Positions 1 to 7,976 of a stretch of DNA of 12,670 nt are shown piece by piece; within the stretch, counting starts at the first letter, position 1; each line of letters begins with the position of its first letter. The position numbers were made by a program, and so were the translations under genes. The stretch covers positions 1 to 12,670 of the forward strand of contig JAAZDZ010000392.1 in the NCBI GenBank assembly GCA_012512545.1, read 5' to 3'. The notes below the pieces were generated by a model. The model saw only the letters and a list, made by a program, of their open reading frames with translations, had not been told where the DNA came from and did no database searches. This DNA comes from Alcaligenaceae bacterium. GTDB taxonomy: Bacteria; Pseudomonadota; Gammaproteobacteria; Burkholderiales; Burkholderiaceae_B.

Positions 1-1
1 G

Positions 2-1897
2 CAGGAAATCAAGCTGGTAACACTGAGCGATGCGCTCGCCCACCAGCCCGGCATCGTCATGCAGGAGTTCTTCGGCGGCAACGACCAGCCGCGCCTGAAT
101 ATCCGCGGCTCCGGCATTCAGAGCAATCCAGTCAACCGGGGCGTGCTGCTCATGCAGGACGGCCTGCCCCTGAACGAAGCGGACGGCTCGTTCGTGATCG
201 GCTTTCTTGAACCCCGCAATGCTTCGGCCATCAGCGTAAGGCGGGGGGCGAATGCAGGCTCTCCCGCCGCCACCACATTGGGCGGCGAACTGGATTTCCG
301 CTCGCTCACCGGCACTGAAGGCGATATCGCCACCCTGGAAGGCGGCAGCTTCGGACGGCGCAATGTTTATCTGGGCAAGGGTTTCACAGGCGAAAACATA
401 GATGGCCGCGCCGCCTTGAGTTACGAGAAATCTGACGGCTACCGCAACCACTCCTCATCCGAGCGCACTGTTTTTTCCAGTAACTTCGGCTTCCGAAACG
501 GCAGTTTCGAAAACCGCACCTATTTTTCTTATACCGACCTGAAATTTGAAATCCCCAACGTCACGCTACGCGACCGCATGCATGACGACCCCCGCTCCGT
601 ATTGGGCGACTACGATGGGATGTTTGATCGCGCCAACAATATCTACCGGCGGGACCCCAACCGCGAATCCACTCAATTCCGGCTGGCCAATCGCAGCCAC
701 TGGGGCACTGACACGCTCAACCATACGGTCGGCGTCTATTGGCAGACCATTGACGATACCTTCACTAATCCCCAGGTATCCCACCCCACCAAAGGCCACA
801 CCTTTGGCGCCCAATGGCAGCTTGCCGGCCAGATCGACCGTCTGGAATACCGCCTGGCCTTGGACTGGAGCCGCAGCGACATGGATCGCCGCCTTTACGC
901 AGTGAATCCGCAAAACGGCAGTCGCGCATTGAAATTCGGCGATTACGATCTGACAGCGGAAAACCGCAATGCCATGCTGGGCCTCATCTGGCACCTGACG
1001 CCGCAATGGCAGTTGGTGGGCGACGTGAAATACACCCAGGCTGTTCGTGACGCCCGCAACACCATGACGGGCCAGAAGCTGGATCAGGACTGGTCCTATG
1101 CCAGCCCCAAGCTGGGCATTGTCTGGCAGCCTTCCGATGCCTTGCGCCTCTATGCCAACATCAGCCGCAGCAACGAAGCGCCGACCTACTGGGAAATCGT
1201 CAATGGCGAAGTGCCCATGCCGATGAACCCCAATTCCGCCGTTACCAGCCTCAGCAAGCTTGATCTGCAGCGCGCCACCACGCTGGAAATCGGCGGGGCT
1301 GGACGCATAGGCTCAGGCAATTACGCCCCCAACTGGGCGCTCAGCCTGTACCGCAGCAATGTGCGCAACGAGCTGATGGCTGTCAGCAATGCGCTGGGCA
1401 CAGGCAGCGGCACCTTCAACTACAGCGATCGCACCCGCCATCAGGGCGTTGAGCTGGGGTTGAACGGCAGCCTGCCCGGCTGGAGCGAGGGCGCTTTTGA
1501 CTACCGCCTGGCTTACACATTCAGCGACTTCACGTTCCGTGGCGGCGAATACGAAGGCAACCGCATTGCCGGCGTGCCCCGCCACCTGCTGAGCGCCGAG
1601 CTTCTGTACCGCACAGGCGGCCGGCGCTTCGGCCCCAATGTGCGCTGGCTGGCAAGCGACACGCCCACCAACCACCAGAATGTGTCCGGCACGGAACAGG
1701 ATTCCTACGCGCTGCTGGGCTTCCGCGTCGCCTATGAGCACGACAAGCACTGGAGCGGCTACCTGGTGGCCGACAACCTCACCGACAAGATCTACGCCAG
1801 CAGCTATGTGATCCGTCGCACCGCCACGCCCGTCATGCCAACCTTCCTCACAGGCACCGGACGCAGCATCATGGCGGGGCTGAGCTACCGCTACTGA
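2..1897 (+). CDS. TonB-dependent outer-membrane receptor, 5' end outside window
   Basis: Outer-membrane beta-barrel receptor that takes up a ligand using energy from TonB-ExbB-ExbD. The open frame runs in from the window edge: 19 codons before the first ATG (59) already read as plug domain (LSDALAHQPGIV), so the ATG at 59 is internal and the signal peptide and TonB box lie upstream. About 631 residues are visible. The plug shows LNIRGSGIQ, the loop DGLPLNEADG and SVRRGANA followed by LGGELDF, the usual plug pattern. The rest is barrel with alternating aromatic strands, and the protein ends GLSYRY with a terminal aromatic residue as expected for BAM-assembled barrels. Features such as RHQGVELGL, EGNRIAGVPRH and DNLTDKIY resemble the FecA/YncD(PqqU)-like branch from memory. 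The ligand cannot be read from sequence; iron chelates, PQQ or another organic molecule are all possible. Family is certain, substrate unknown. The next genes on this strand encode an alcohol and an aldehyde dehydrogenase, 116 bases downstream. Confidence 0.93.
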   Translation, partial: QEIKLVTLSDALAHQPGIVMQEFFGGNDQPRLNIRGSGIQSNPVNRGVLLMQDGLPLNEADGSFVIGFLEPRNASAISVRRGANAGSPAATTLGGELDFRSLTGTEGDIATLEGGSFGRRNVYLGKGFTGENIDGRAALSYEKSDGYRNHSSSERTVFSSNFGFRNGSFENRTYFSYTDLKFEIPNVTLRDRMHDDPRSVLGDYDGMFDRANNIYRRDPNRESTQFRLANRSHWGTDTLNHTVGVYWQTIDDTFTNPQVSHPTKGHTFGAQWQLAGQIDRLEYRLALDWSRSDMDRRLYAVNPQNGSRALKFGDYDLTAENRNAMLGLIWHLTPQWQLVGDVKYTQAVRDARNTMTGQKLDQDWSYASPKLGIVWQPSDALRLYANISRSNEAPTYWEIVNGEVPMPMNPNSAVTSLSKLDLQRATTLEIGGAGRIGSGNYAPNWALSLYRSNVRNELMAVSNALGTGSGTFNYSDRTRHQGVELGLNGSLPGWSEGAFDYRLAYTFSDFTFRGGEYEGNRIAGVPRHLLSAELLYRTGGRRFGPNVRWLASDTPTNHQNVSGTEQDSYALLGFRVAYEHDKHWSGYLVADNLTDKIYASSYVIRRTATPVMPTFLTGTGRSIMAGLSYRY

Positions 1898-1928
1898 TCG
1901 TCCACCGGGCTCCCCTGCGACATCAAAC

Positions 1929-1957
1929 GGGAAAGGGCGGCTTTGCCGCCCAAACCC
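1929..1957 (+). terminator. Nested hairpin after the receptor gene, possible weak terminator
   Basis: A perfect 7-base-pair stem, GGGCGGC (1935-1941) with GCCGCCC (1945-1951), encloses a TTT loop. It is flanked symmetrically by AAA on both sides and then by GGG (1929-1931) and CCC (1955-1957), which could add an outer 3-base-pair stem. It begins about 30 bases after the receptor stop codon, where a terminator would be expected. There is no T-run on either strand, so it is not a classic intrinsic terminator; it may instead stabilise the mRNA end or be a spacer between transcription units. Confidence 0.35.
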
Positions 1958-1961
1958 TGGA

Positions 1962-1999
1962 TATAAAGCAGCTTTGCTCCGATAATGGTTCAAACCATT
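1962..1999 (+). promoter_or_regulatory. Candidate -10 box and 16-bp palindromic operator before the alcohol dehydrogenase
   Basis: TATAAA at 1962-1967 could be a -10 element, though no good -35 lies 16-18 bases upstream. Downstream is a perfect inverted repeat, AATGGTT (1984-1990), spacer CA, AACCATT (1993-1999). It sits just before the GGAG ribosome binding site (2004-2007) of the dehydrogenase. If the -10 guess is right, the palindrome spans about +10 to +25, a position suited to a repressor. The repeat is seen directly; its role as an operator is inferred, and no regulator gene is adjacent in the window. Confidence 0.4.
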
Positions 2000-2013
2000 C
2001 CACGGAGTCAGAC

Positions 2014-3102
2014 ATGAAAATTCAGGCGGCAGTCACCCATGCCCAAGGCGAGGATTTCTCCATTGAAGAAGTCTCGCTGTCAGGCATCCAGAAGAATGAA
2101 GTACTGATCAAGATCGTTGCCACTGGCGTTTGCCATACCGATGCCGTAGGGCGCGATCTGGGCGTCTCGCCCTATCCCATCGTGTTGGGCCACGAAGGGG
2201 CCGGCATCATTGAAAAGGTGGGAGAAAACGTCACCCGCCTCTCCCCTGGCGACCACGTGGTCATGTCGTTTGCCCACTGCGGCCAATGCGAGAACTGCCT
2301 CACGGGGCATCCCACCGTATGTTCGACCTTCAATGAACTGAATTTCGGCGGGCGCATGGATGATCACACCTGCCGCTTGCATCAGGGTGATACCGATATC
2401 CACACCTTCTTCGGCCAGTCATCGTTCGGAACCTATGCCATCGCCCATGAACGCAATGTCATCGAGGTCGCCAAAGACATCGACCTGGCTCTGCTCGGCC
2501 CCCTGGGTTGCGGCATCCAGACTGGCGCGGGCACGGTGCTTAATCGCCTCAAGCCCGGGGTTGGCACATCCATTGCCGTATACGGCTGCGGCGCAGTCGG
2601 CCTGAGCGCCATCATGGCCGCAAAAATTGCCGGATGCCCGCGGATTTTCGCTGTTGATGTGCACGACAACCGCCTGGAACTGGCCCGCGAACTCGGTGCG
2701 ACCCATGCGTTCAACGGCAAGCACGCCGATGTCGTCAAGGAGATCAAGGCCGCTTCCAATGGCGGAACTCACTATGCGGTCGAAACAACGGGCGTGCCGC
2801 CTGTGGTGCGCCAATGCCTGCAAGCGTTGCGGCCGTTGGGCCAGGCGGCGATTGTCGGCGTGACGCCTGAAATGTCCATTGATGTGCATAACGACCTGAT
2901 GGCCGAAGGCAAGAGCATGGTCGGCGTGATTGAAGGCGATTCCGTGCCTCGGGTATTCATCCCCCAATTGATCGAGTTCTACAAAGCGGGCAAATTCCCC
3001 TTCGACAAACTCATCAAATTCTACGAGTTCAGGGACATCAACCAGGCCTTTGAAGATTCCAGATCAGGCGCGACCATCAAACCTGTGCTCAAGCTGGCCT
3101 GA
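2014..3102 (+). CDS. Zinc-dependent NAD alcohol dehydrogenase, aryl/benzyl or geraniol type
   Basis: Medium-chain zinc alcohol dehydrogenase of 362 residues that oxidises a primary alcohol to an aldehyde with NAD in the cytoplasm. Catalytic zinc ligands are visible as C40 (GVCHTD), H60-E61 (LGHEGAG) and C166 (LGPLGCGIQTG). The structural zinc site is complete at C89, C92, C95 and C103 (C-x2-C-x2-C-x7-C). The Rossmann fold has GCGAVG at 191-196 and D215 at the end of the second strand, which favours NAD over NADP. Motifs FFGQSSFGT and AGKFPFDKLI are typical of the benzyl-alcohol dehydrogenase (XylB) group, which also contains geraniol dehydrogenase. The exact substrate is therefore an aromatic or allylic alcohol, not resolved further. 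The ATG at 2014 has GGAG six bases upstream. The aldehyde dehydrogenase starts 24 bases after this stop, so the two are almost certainly co-transcribed. A 16-base palindrome precedes the gene. Confidence 0.93.
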   Translation: MKIQAAVTHAQGEDFSIEEVSLSGIQKNEVLIKIVATGVCHTDAVGRDLGVSPYPIVLGHEGAGIIEKVGENVTRLSPGDHVVMSFAHCGQCENCLTGHPTVCSTFNELNFGGRMDDHTCRLHQGDTDIHTFFGQSSFGTYAIAHERNVIEVAKDIDLALLGPLGCGIQTGAGTVLNRLKPGVGTSIAVYGCGAVGLSAIMAAKIAGCPRIFAVDVHDNRLELARELGATHAFNGKHADVVKEIKAASNGGTHYAVETTGVPPVVRQCLQALRPLGQAAIVGVTPEMSIDVHNDLMAEGKSMVGVIEGDSVPRVFIPQLIEFYKAGKFPFDKLIKFYEFRDINQAFEDSRSGATIKPVLKLA

Positions 3103-3126
3103 ATCAGGTATATACAAGGAATATCC

Positions 3127-4596
3127 ATGAAAAACAGCGGCTACCAGAACCTGGATCTTCAGCCCATCGCAGGCCAATGGCGCAAGGGGCGCTCACCCCG
3201 CAGCCTGGAAGTGCTCGACCCGTACTCTGGCGATACATTGCTCAACCTTCCCATGGCCAGCCACGCCGATCTCGACGAAGCCTACCAGGCCGCGCGTGAC
3301 GCCCAGCCGGCATGGGCGTCGCTTGGGCCCACGGCACGCGGCGACATCATGCGCCGCGTCGTCGCCCTGTTCGACAGTCGCAAGGAAGAAATCATTGACT
3401 GGCTGATTCGCGAATCCGGCAGCACACGCCTGAAGGCGGAGATCGAATGGGGCTCGGCGCGGGGCATCACACAAGAAGCCGCCAGCCTGCCCGGGCGCAT
3501 GCATGGGCGCATTCTGCCTTCTGATATTCCAGGCAAGGAAAGCCGCGTCTACCGCAAGCCTCTGGGCGTGGTCGGGGTAATCAGCCCCTGGAACTTCCCC
3601 TTGCACCTCAGCGCTCGCTCGGTTGCACCGGCCCTGGCGCTGGGCAATACAGTCGTCATCAAACCCGCCAGCGACACGCCCGTTACCGGTGGCTTGCTGC
3701 TGGCACGCCTGTTTGAGGAGGCGGGCCTGCCCGCGGGCGCGCTCAGCGTGGTGGTCGGCGCAGGCTCGGAAATCGGCGATGCCTTCGTCGAGCATCCCAT
3801 TCCGTCTTTTATCTCGTTCACCGGGTCCACAGAAGTCGGCCGCAACATTGGGCGAATCGCCGCTTCCGGCAGTCATCTCAAGCATGTGGCGATGGAACTC
3901 GGCGGCAACAGCCCGTTTGTCGTGCTGGCCGACGCCGATATTGAAACCGCCGTCAGCGCGGCGGTTACTGGAAAGTTCCTGCATCAGGGGCAGATCTGCA
4001 TGGCGATCAACCGCATCATTGTTGAAGCGCCGCTGGTACAGGAATTTACCCGGCGCTTTGTCGAACGGGTGGGGGCATTACCCTACGGCGACCCCGCCAG
4101 GCCGGAAACCGCCATCGGCCCGGTCATCAACCGGCGCCAGCTGGACGGCCTGAAGGAAAAGATCGCCAAAGCCAGGGAAGAAGGCGCAACCGTGCTGCTG
4201 GAAGGCGAACCGCAAGGCAATGTGATGCCTCCGCATGTCTTTGGCGATGTCACAGCGGACATGGAAATCGCCAAAGAGGAAATCTTCGGGCCGCTGGTGG
4301 GAATTCAATCGGCCCGCGACGCCGCGCACGCTCTGGAACTCGCCAACAACAGCGACTATGGCCTTTCAAGCGCGGTTTTCACCAGCGACATCGCACGCGG
4401 AATGCAGTTCGCCCAGGGCCTGCGCGCAGGTATGACCCATATCAATGACATGCCGGTCAACGACGAAGCCAATGCGCCCTTCGGCGGCGAAAAGAACTCC
4501 GGCCTGGGCCGCTTCAATGGCGATTGGGCGATTGAGGAATTCACCACCGATCACTGGATTACCGTACAGACCACCCCACGCGGTTATCCTTTTTAG
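3127..4596 (+). CDS. NAD(P)-dependent aldehyde dehydrogenase, benzaldehyde-dehydrogenase-like
   Basis: Aldehyde dehydrogenase superfamily enzyme of 489 residues, full length for the family, converting an aldehyde to its carboxylic acid. Visible key residues: N156 in SPWNFP (oxyanion site), K179 in VIKP (cofactor), the FTGSTEVG turn at 231-238, general base E257 in MELGG, catalytic C291 in GQICMA, E385 in EEIFGP, and [12 protein letters not shown] near the C terminus. The ATG at 3127 follows AAGGA at 3116-3120. It lies 24 bases after the alcohol dehydrogenase, so the pair probably runs alcohol to aldehyde to acid, as XylB/XylC or geraniol/geranial dehydrogenases do. MAINRIIV after the active-site cysteine is seen in benzaldehyde and vanillin dehydrogenase relatives, but substrate assignment is an inference. 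Its stop codon overlaps the stop codon of the convergent response-regulator gene by four bases, and no terminator is visible between them. Confidence 0.93.
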   Translation: MKNSGYQNLDLQPIAGQWRKGRSPRSLEVLDPYSGDTLLNLPMASHADLDEAYQAARDAQPAWASLGPTARGDIMRRVVALFDSRKEEIIDWLIRESGSTRLKAEIEWGSARGITQEAASLPGRMHGRILPSDIPGKESRVYRKPLGVVGVISPWNFPLHLSARSVAPALALGNTVVIKPASDTPVTGGLLLARLFEEAGLPAGALSVVVGAGSEIGDAFVEHPIPSFISFTGSTEVGRNIGRIAASGSHLKHVAMELGGNSPFVVLADADIETAVSAAVTGKFLHQGQICMAINRIIVEAPLVQEFTRRFVERVGALPYGDPARPETAIGPVINRRQLDGLKEKIAKAREEGATVLLEGEPQGNVMPPHVFGDVTADMEIAKEEIFGPLVGIQSARDAAHALELANNSDYGLSSAVFTSDIARGMQFAQGLRAGMTHINDMPVNDEANAPFGGEKNSGLGRFNGDWAIEEFTTDHWITVQTTPRGYPF

Positions 4597-5285
4597 ATCA
4601 GGCCAGAGGAGCCTGGACAGGGCGGCTCATCCACCGCCAGCCCATGCTCAACCGCATAAACGGCAATCTGCACCCGGCTGTTGAGATTGAGCTTCTTGAG
4701 GACATTCTGCACGTGGATTTTGACCGTGCTTTCGGAGACATCCAGTTCACGTGCGATAACCTTGTTGCTGGCCCCCCGGGCCAGCAACTGCGTGACCTGC
4801 ATTTCGCGGGCGGTGAGTTTGCTGCGCTGGACGTCGGCACCGGCGGGCGCGGCACTCTGAGTGCGGAACTGCTCCACCAGCTTGGCCGTCATGCCCTGAT
4901 CAATGACGGCTTCTCCCTGGGCGGCCTGCCGGATGCCTTCAACAAGAACATCCGCATCAATGTTCTTCACCAGATACCCCCGCGCACCGCTGCGCAGCGC
5001 CTGCGCCAGTTCGTCTCCTTCTTCAGAGACAGTCAGGACGATGACCGCGCAATCGGGAAGATCCTGAGACAGAATCTGCAACACTTCCAGCCCGCTCAGG
5101 CCGGGCATGTTGAGGTCGAGCAGAATCACATCGGGCTTGAGTTCGCGGGCGCGTTTCAGCCCTTCTATGCCATCAGCTGCTTCTGCCACGACCAGGAAAT
5201 CTTCCTGGCGCTTGAGCAACAGCCGCATTCCTGAACGGAACAGCGTGTGATCGTCTATCAATAGGATTCTGATTGTCTGGGTCAT
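4593..5285 (-). CDS. narL: NarL-type nitrate/nitrite response regulator
   Basis: Two-domain response regulator of 230 residues. The receiver domain (about 4-120) has the acidic pair D11-D12, phosphoacceptor D57 in LLDLNMPG, switch T85 and K107 in LVKNID. A LuxR/FixJ-type helix-turn-helix DNA-binding domain spans about 155-215, with [29 protein letters not shown] and the recognition-helix pattern usual for NarL. The gene overlaps narX by four bases (ATGA, 5282-5285), so translation is coupled, and AAAGG lies eight bases before the ATG. The name rests on linkage to narX and narHJI. It should bind heptamers of the TACYYMT kind and adjust nitrate-respiration genes. About 14 residues ([14 protein letters not shown]) after the last helix form a short tail of unknown role. 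The 3' end abuts the convergent aldehyde dehydrogenase gene with overlapping stops. Confidence 0.93.
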   Translation of the reverse strand: MTQTIRILLIDDHTLFRSGMRLLLKRQEDFLVVAEAADGIEGLKRARELKPDVILLDLNMPGLSGLEVLQILSQDLPDCAVIVLTVSEEGDELAQALRSGARGYLVKNIDADVLVEGIRQAAQGEAVIDQGMTAKLVEQFRTQSAAPAGADVQRSKLTAREMQVTQLLARGASNKVIARELDVSESTVKIHVQNVLKKLNLNSRVQIAVYAVEHGLAVDEPPCPGSSGLI

Positions 5286-7216
5286 GCTGCCAACCTTTCG
5301 CTAGCGGGTAACAGCAATGCTACACGAGCCCCTTCGCCGGGGGCGGATTCCAGGCGGATCATGGCATTCATACGGGCCGCGCGCTCACGCATGATGTCCA
5401 GGCCAACATGCACCTCGCCGTACGAGGCCACTTCTTCAGGGTTGTAGCCCCTGCCGTCATCCACCACTTCCAGCGCGAAATCCAGACCATTCTCAATGCG
5501 CACATGTACATGTGTGGCATCGGCATGTTTTCTTATGTTGGACAAGGCTTCCTGCAGAATGAACAGCACTTGCAGCTGCTGGTCGGGCGCCAGAGGCGCT
5601 CCTTGGGCATGCTGGAATTCCAGCACGGTTTCACAGCCGCTATGGCGTCTGAACCGCTCTATGGTTTCTTCCACCGCCATTTTCAGGTCGCCCTGTTCAA
5701 GCTTGCTGCGAAAGTTCGTCAGCAATTCACGCACATCCTGATAACCGTCTGTCACGCCCATGCGCAGCAATGGCAGGATTTCCTTGATTTCCGCGTGGTC
5801 TTCGCGGCGCACCGCTGATTCCAGCATCTGCAGTTGCAGGTTCAGATAATTCAGCCCTTGTGCCAGGCTGTCGTGCAGCCCCTGGGCCACCAGCCCCCGT
5901 TCCTGCACCACTGCCAGCTCGCGCGCCTGCGCATCCAGACGCCGGTTTTCAAGCGCTACGCCAAACAGCTGGCCAAAGGATTCCAATAGTTTGCGGGCCG
6001 ATTCGGACAGTTCGCGATGCTGATGAAAATGCAGGGAGAAAGAACCCAGAACGGCCTCTCTGGATACCACGCGAAAGACCGCCACGCTGGCAAAGCCTTC
6101 CCGGTGACATTGCAATTTGGGCGCCGCATGCTGGCGACGCATATCGCGGATGACAAACACCTTGTCACCCAGAGTCGCCTCGCCGCAATAGCAGTCGCTC
6201 ACATGCATGCAGTGTTCAGAATCGGTCAGGTCGCGCGACAGGCCGATGGACGCCACCAGACTGAGGCGCTGATGGTCGGCATCCAGAGTGCGGAGGCTGG
6301 CGCCATCTGCCTCGAACTGCTGCATCACGCGCTGCAGGAAGCCATCGCACAGTGCCTCGATATCGTTGGGCTGGTTGAGAAACGCCGCCATATCGAACAA
6401 GGCGGTGATTTCCAGGTTCTGCTTGGCCAGCTGATGAGTCTTTTCCTCCACCCTTTGTTCCAGATCGCTGTAAAGACTTTGCAGTTCGTCCGCCATGCGG
6501 TTGTATCCGGTGGCCAGGGCGCCGAATTCATCTCGTGTTTCCACTGGCAGGCGCATGGTGAATTCATGCGATTCCATGCGTTGCAAGCCATCGCGCAGGC
6601 GCAATACCGGCGCGATAATCCATAAATACAGCAGGTAGATCATGGTGAGCGTGCCCATGACCGCCAGCATGGCCAGGCCGCCCTGCGCCAGGCGCAAGGC
6701 AGCCGTTTTCCCCGCGTTATCGCTTTCTATCATGGTGACCAGAAAATTCGCCCGGTTGACGAGTTCCGGCAGGCTGCGCAGGTATTCGCTGTTATCACCG
6801 CTTTGCAACGCGTATTCAACCGCTGGCTTGGCAGTTTCAAGCCAATACCGTGTGACATCGGCCAGTTGCGCGCGAATGGCCGGATCATTCGGCAAAAACA
6901 GGGGGCGCTGAGCATTGCCCTTGATCAGCAGAGCCACGGTTTCGTCCAGTGCAGTCTGTTGCTCCAGCACCCTGTCTTCACGCCCGCCCCGGTCAACCAG
7001 CAATTCCACAGCAATACGGTTGGCGCGCATACGCAGGCTGCCCGTATCGTTGATGGCCGCCCCCGCGCCTTCCAGGCGCCAAGACAGCCAGAGCGTTGTC
7101 CCGATCATGCCGAGCACGACCACCAGAGCCACCAGTGAGCTGACCACAATACGGGTGGACAGGCGGTGCCTCATTTCGGGCAGGTCATCTGGCGACGGCG
7201 CTTGTATTGAATCCAT
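5282..7216 (-). CDS. narX: NarX-type nitrate/nitrite sensor histidine kinase
   Basis: Membrane sensor kinase of 644 residues. Order: first membrane segment about 23-45; periplasmic sensor about 46-178 with the P-box-like NDTGSLRMRANR at 56-67, whose R62 and R67 align with nitrate-contacting R54 and conserved R59 of E. coli NarX; second membrane segment about 180-202; HAMP about 203-255; a coiled coil; a GAF-like central module about 275-420; then the HisKA_3 dimerisation domain with H448 in GLHDSLAQ, and the ATPase domain with N560 in EALSNIRKHA, DDGRG (586-590) and HVGLDIMRERA. The central module holds cysteines C336, C342, C344 and C370. The ATG at 7216 fits the expected N-terminal cytoplasmic stub but has no clear Shine-Dalgarno sequence; the codon for M15 is no better. 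It should phosphorylate the NarL protein encoded immediately downstream with a four-base overlap. A candidate FNR-type promoter lies in the 93-base gap before it. Confidence 0.93.
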   Translation of the reverse strand: MDSIQAPSPDDLPEMRHRLSTRIVVSSLVALVVVLGMIGTTLWLSWRLEGAGAAINDTGSLRMRANRIAVELLVDRGGREDRVLEQQTALDETVALLIKGNAQRPLFLPNDPAIRAQLADVTRYWLETAKPAVEYALQSGDNSEYLRSLPELVNRANFLVTMIESDNAGKTAALRLAQGGLAMLAVMGTLTMIYLLYLWIIAPVLRLRDGLQRMESHEFTMRLPVETRDEFGALATGYNRMADELQSLYSDLEQRVEEKTHQLAKQNLEITALFDMAAFLNQPNDIEALCDGFLQRVMQQFEADGASLRTLDADHQRLSLVASIGLSRDLTDSEHCMHVSDCYCGEATLGDKVFVIRDMRRQHAAPKLQCHREGFASVAVFRVVSREAVLGSFSLHFHQHRELSESARKLLESFGQLFGVALENRRLDAQARELAVVQERGLVAQGLHDSLAQGLNYLNLQLQMLESAVRREDHAEIKEILPLLRMGVTDGYQDVRELLTNFRSKLEQGDLKMAVEETIERFRRHSGCETVLEFQHAQGAPLAPDQQLQVLFILQEALSNIRKHADATHVHVRIENGLDFALEVVDDGRGYNPEEVASYGEVHVGLDIMRERAARMNAMIRLESAPGEGARVALLLPASERLAA

Positions 7217-7256
7217 GGCAACACAATATGGCCCACAGGGGCGTTGATCACACGAT

Positions 7257-7304
7257 TACCCCATTGTTGCCGATCCCCGTTCCCGGTTCCTTGATCTGCA
7301 ACCA
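7257..7304 (-). promoter_or_regulatory. Candidate FNR/ANR-dependent promoter for narXL
   Basis: In the 93-base gap before narX, plus-strand 7291-7304 reads TTGAT-CTGC-AACCA, matching 8 of 10 specified bases of the FNR/ANR box TTGAT-N4-ATCAA, with one perfect half-site. On the minus strand AACAAT (7268-7263) matches 4 of 6 bases of a -10 box. With +1 at 7256 the -10 occupies -12 to -7 and the box centre falls exactly at -41.5, the class II FNR geometry. TACCCCA at plus 7257-7263 has one mismatch to the NarL heptamer, a weaker observation. The match is by eye; activity is inferred. Confidence 0.4.
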
Positions 7305-7309
7305 CTCCC

Positions 7310-7972
7310 TCAGGCATGCATGCGCTCCTGGGTCGTACACAGTATGGGGATGAATGCGTCCTCATCCGGCGAATAGGTTCTCAGGCTGCCCACGACCAGA
7401 TCAAAATACCAGCCATGCAGGCTGAGCGCGCCTTCTTCCAGCCTGGCCCGAACACAATCCATGCGTTTGAGGTTCTGCAGAGAGATCAGGATGCAAGCCT
7501 GTTCACAGGCACGGTAGCGTTCTTCGCAGCTGGCATGAGGCAATTGCCGCAGCACCCTTTTTCGCGCAGGTTCCGCGATCGACATCCAGCTGCTGACCAG
7601 ATCCTTCGGACGGCCTTCGCATGCCCTGCCATCCATCAGCGCCTTGATGCCGCCGCACTGAGAATGCCCCAGCACAATGATGGTTTCGACCTTGAGATCT
7701 TCGACGGCGAACTGGATGGCGGCCAGTACGCCCTGAGGACCGATGGCATCATTCACCGGCGGCACCAGATTGGCAATGTTGCGTATGGTGAAAATATCTC
7801 CCGGGTCGCAACCCATCAACACGGCGGGATCAACCCGCGAATCGCCGCAGCCGATCACCAGGGTGCTGGGCTGCTGACCGCTGCACAGGTTGCGGTACAG
7901 CTCGGGAGCATCTTCAAAATAATGCCGCTGAAAACGGCTGAAACCATCGATCAGATTTTCGATCTTCTTCAT
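7310..7972 (-). CDS. Beta-class carbonic anhydrase
   Basis: Zinc enzyme interconverting carbon dioxide and bicarbonate, 220 residues, cytoplasmic with no signal peptide. Zinc ligands C42, H103 and C106 are present (VIGCGDSRVDP and VLGHSQCGG), as is the D44-R46 dyad; IRNIANLVPP and the helix GVLAAIQFAVEDL are typical of the family (CynT/Can-like). Its ATG lies only four bases after the moaA stop, and its ribosome binding site (AGGGGGA) is formed by the last glycine codons of moaA, so it appears co-translated with the nitrate reductase operon. A 93-base gap separates it from narX. Family assignment is firm. Why it is in a nitrate-respiration operon is not known: bicarbonate supply during anaerobic growth or pH buffering are guesses. 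It could be a can or cynT orthologue, but no cyanate genes are present, so no symbol is given. Confidence 0.93.
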   Translation of the reverse strand: MKKIENLIDGFSRFQRHYFEDAPELYRNLCSGQQPSTLVIGCGDSRVDPAVLMGCDPGDIFTIRNIANLVPPVNDAIGPQGVLAAIQFAVEDLKVETIIVLGHSQCGGIKALMDGRACEGRPKDLVSSWMSIAEPARKRVLRQLPHASCEERYRACEQACILISLQNLKRMDCVRARLEEGALSLHGWYFDLVVGSLRTYSPDEDAFIPILCTTQERMHA

Positions 7973-7976
7973 GGCT

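Noticed and set aside
59..61. ATG at 59 as the start of the receptor gene
   Set aside because: The frame is open to the window edge and the 19 upstream codons encode conserved plug-domain sequence, so the real start is outside.
1313..1993. Open frame of 226 codons antisense to the end of the receptor gene
   Set aside because: The alanine/valine/glycine-rich product reflects antisense reading of the barrel; no start signal or known family.
3193..3984. Open frame of 263 codons antisense to the aldehyde dehydrogenase
   Set aside because: The sense gene has every catalytic residue of its family; the antisense product has no recognisable domain and is a compositional shadow.
4599..4615. Inverted repeat CAGGC/GCCTG as a bidirectional terminator
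   Set aside because: The stem is only five base pairs and there is no T-run after it on either strand.
7244..7257. Second possible FNR site TTGAT-CACA-CGATT before narX
   Set aside because: Only one half-site fits; the other half does not resemble ATCAA.
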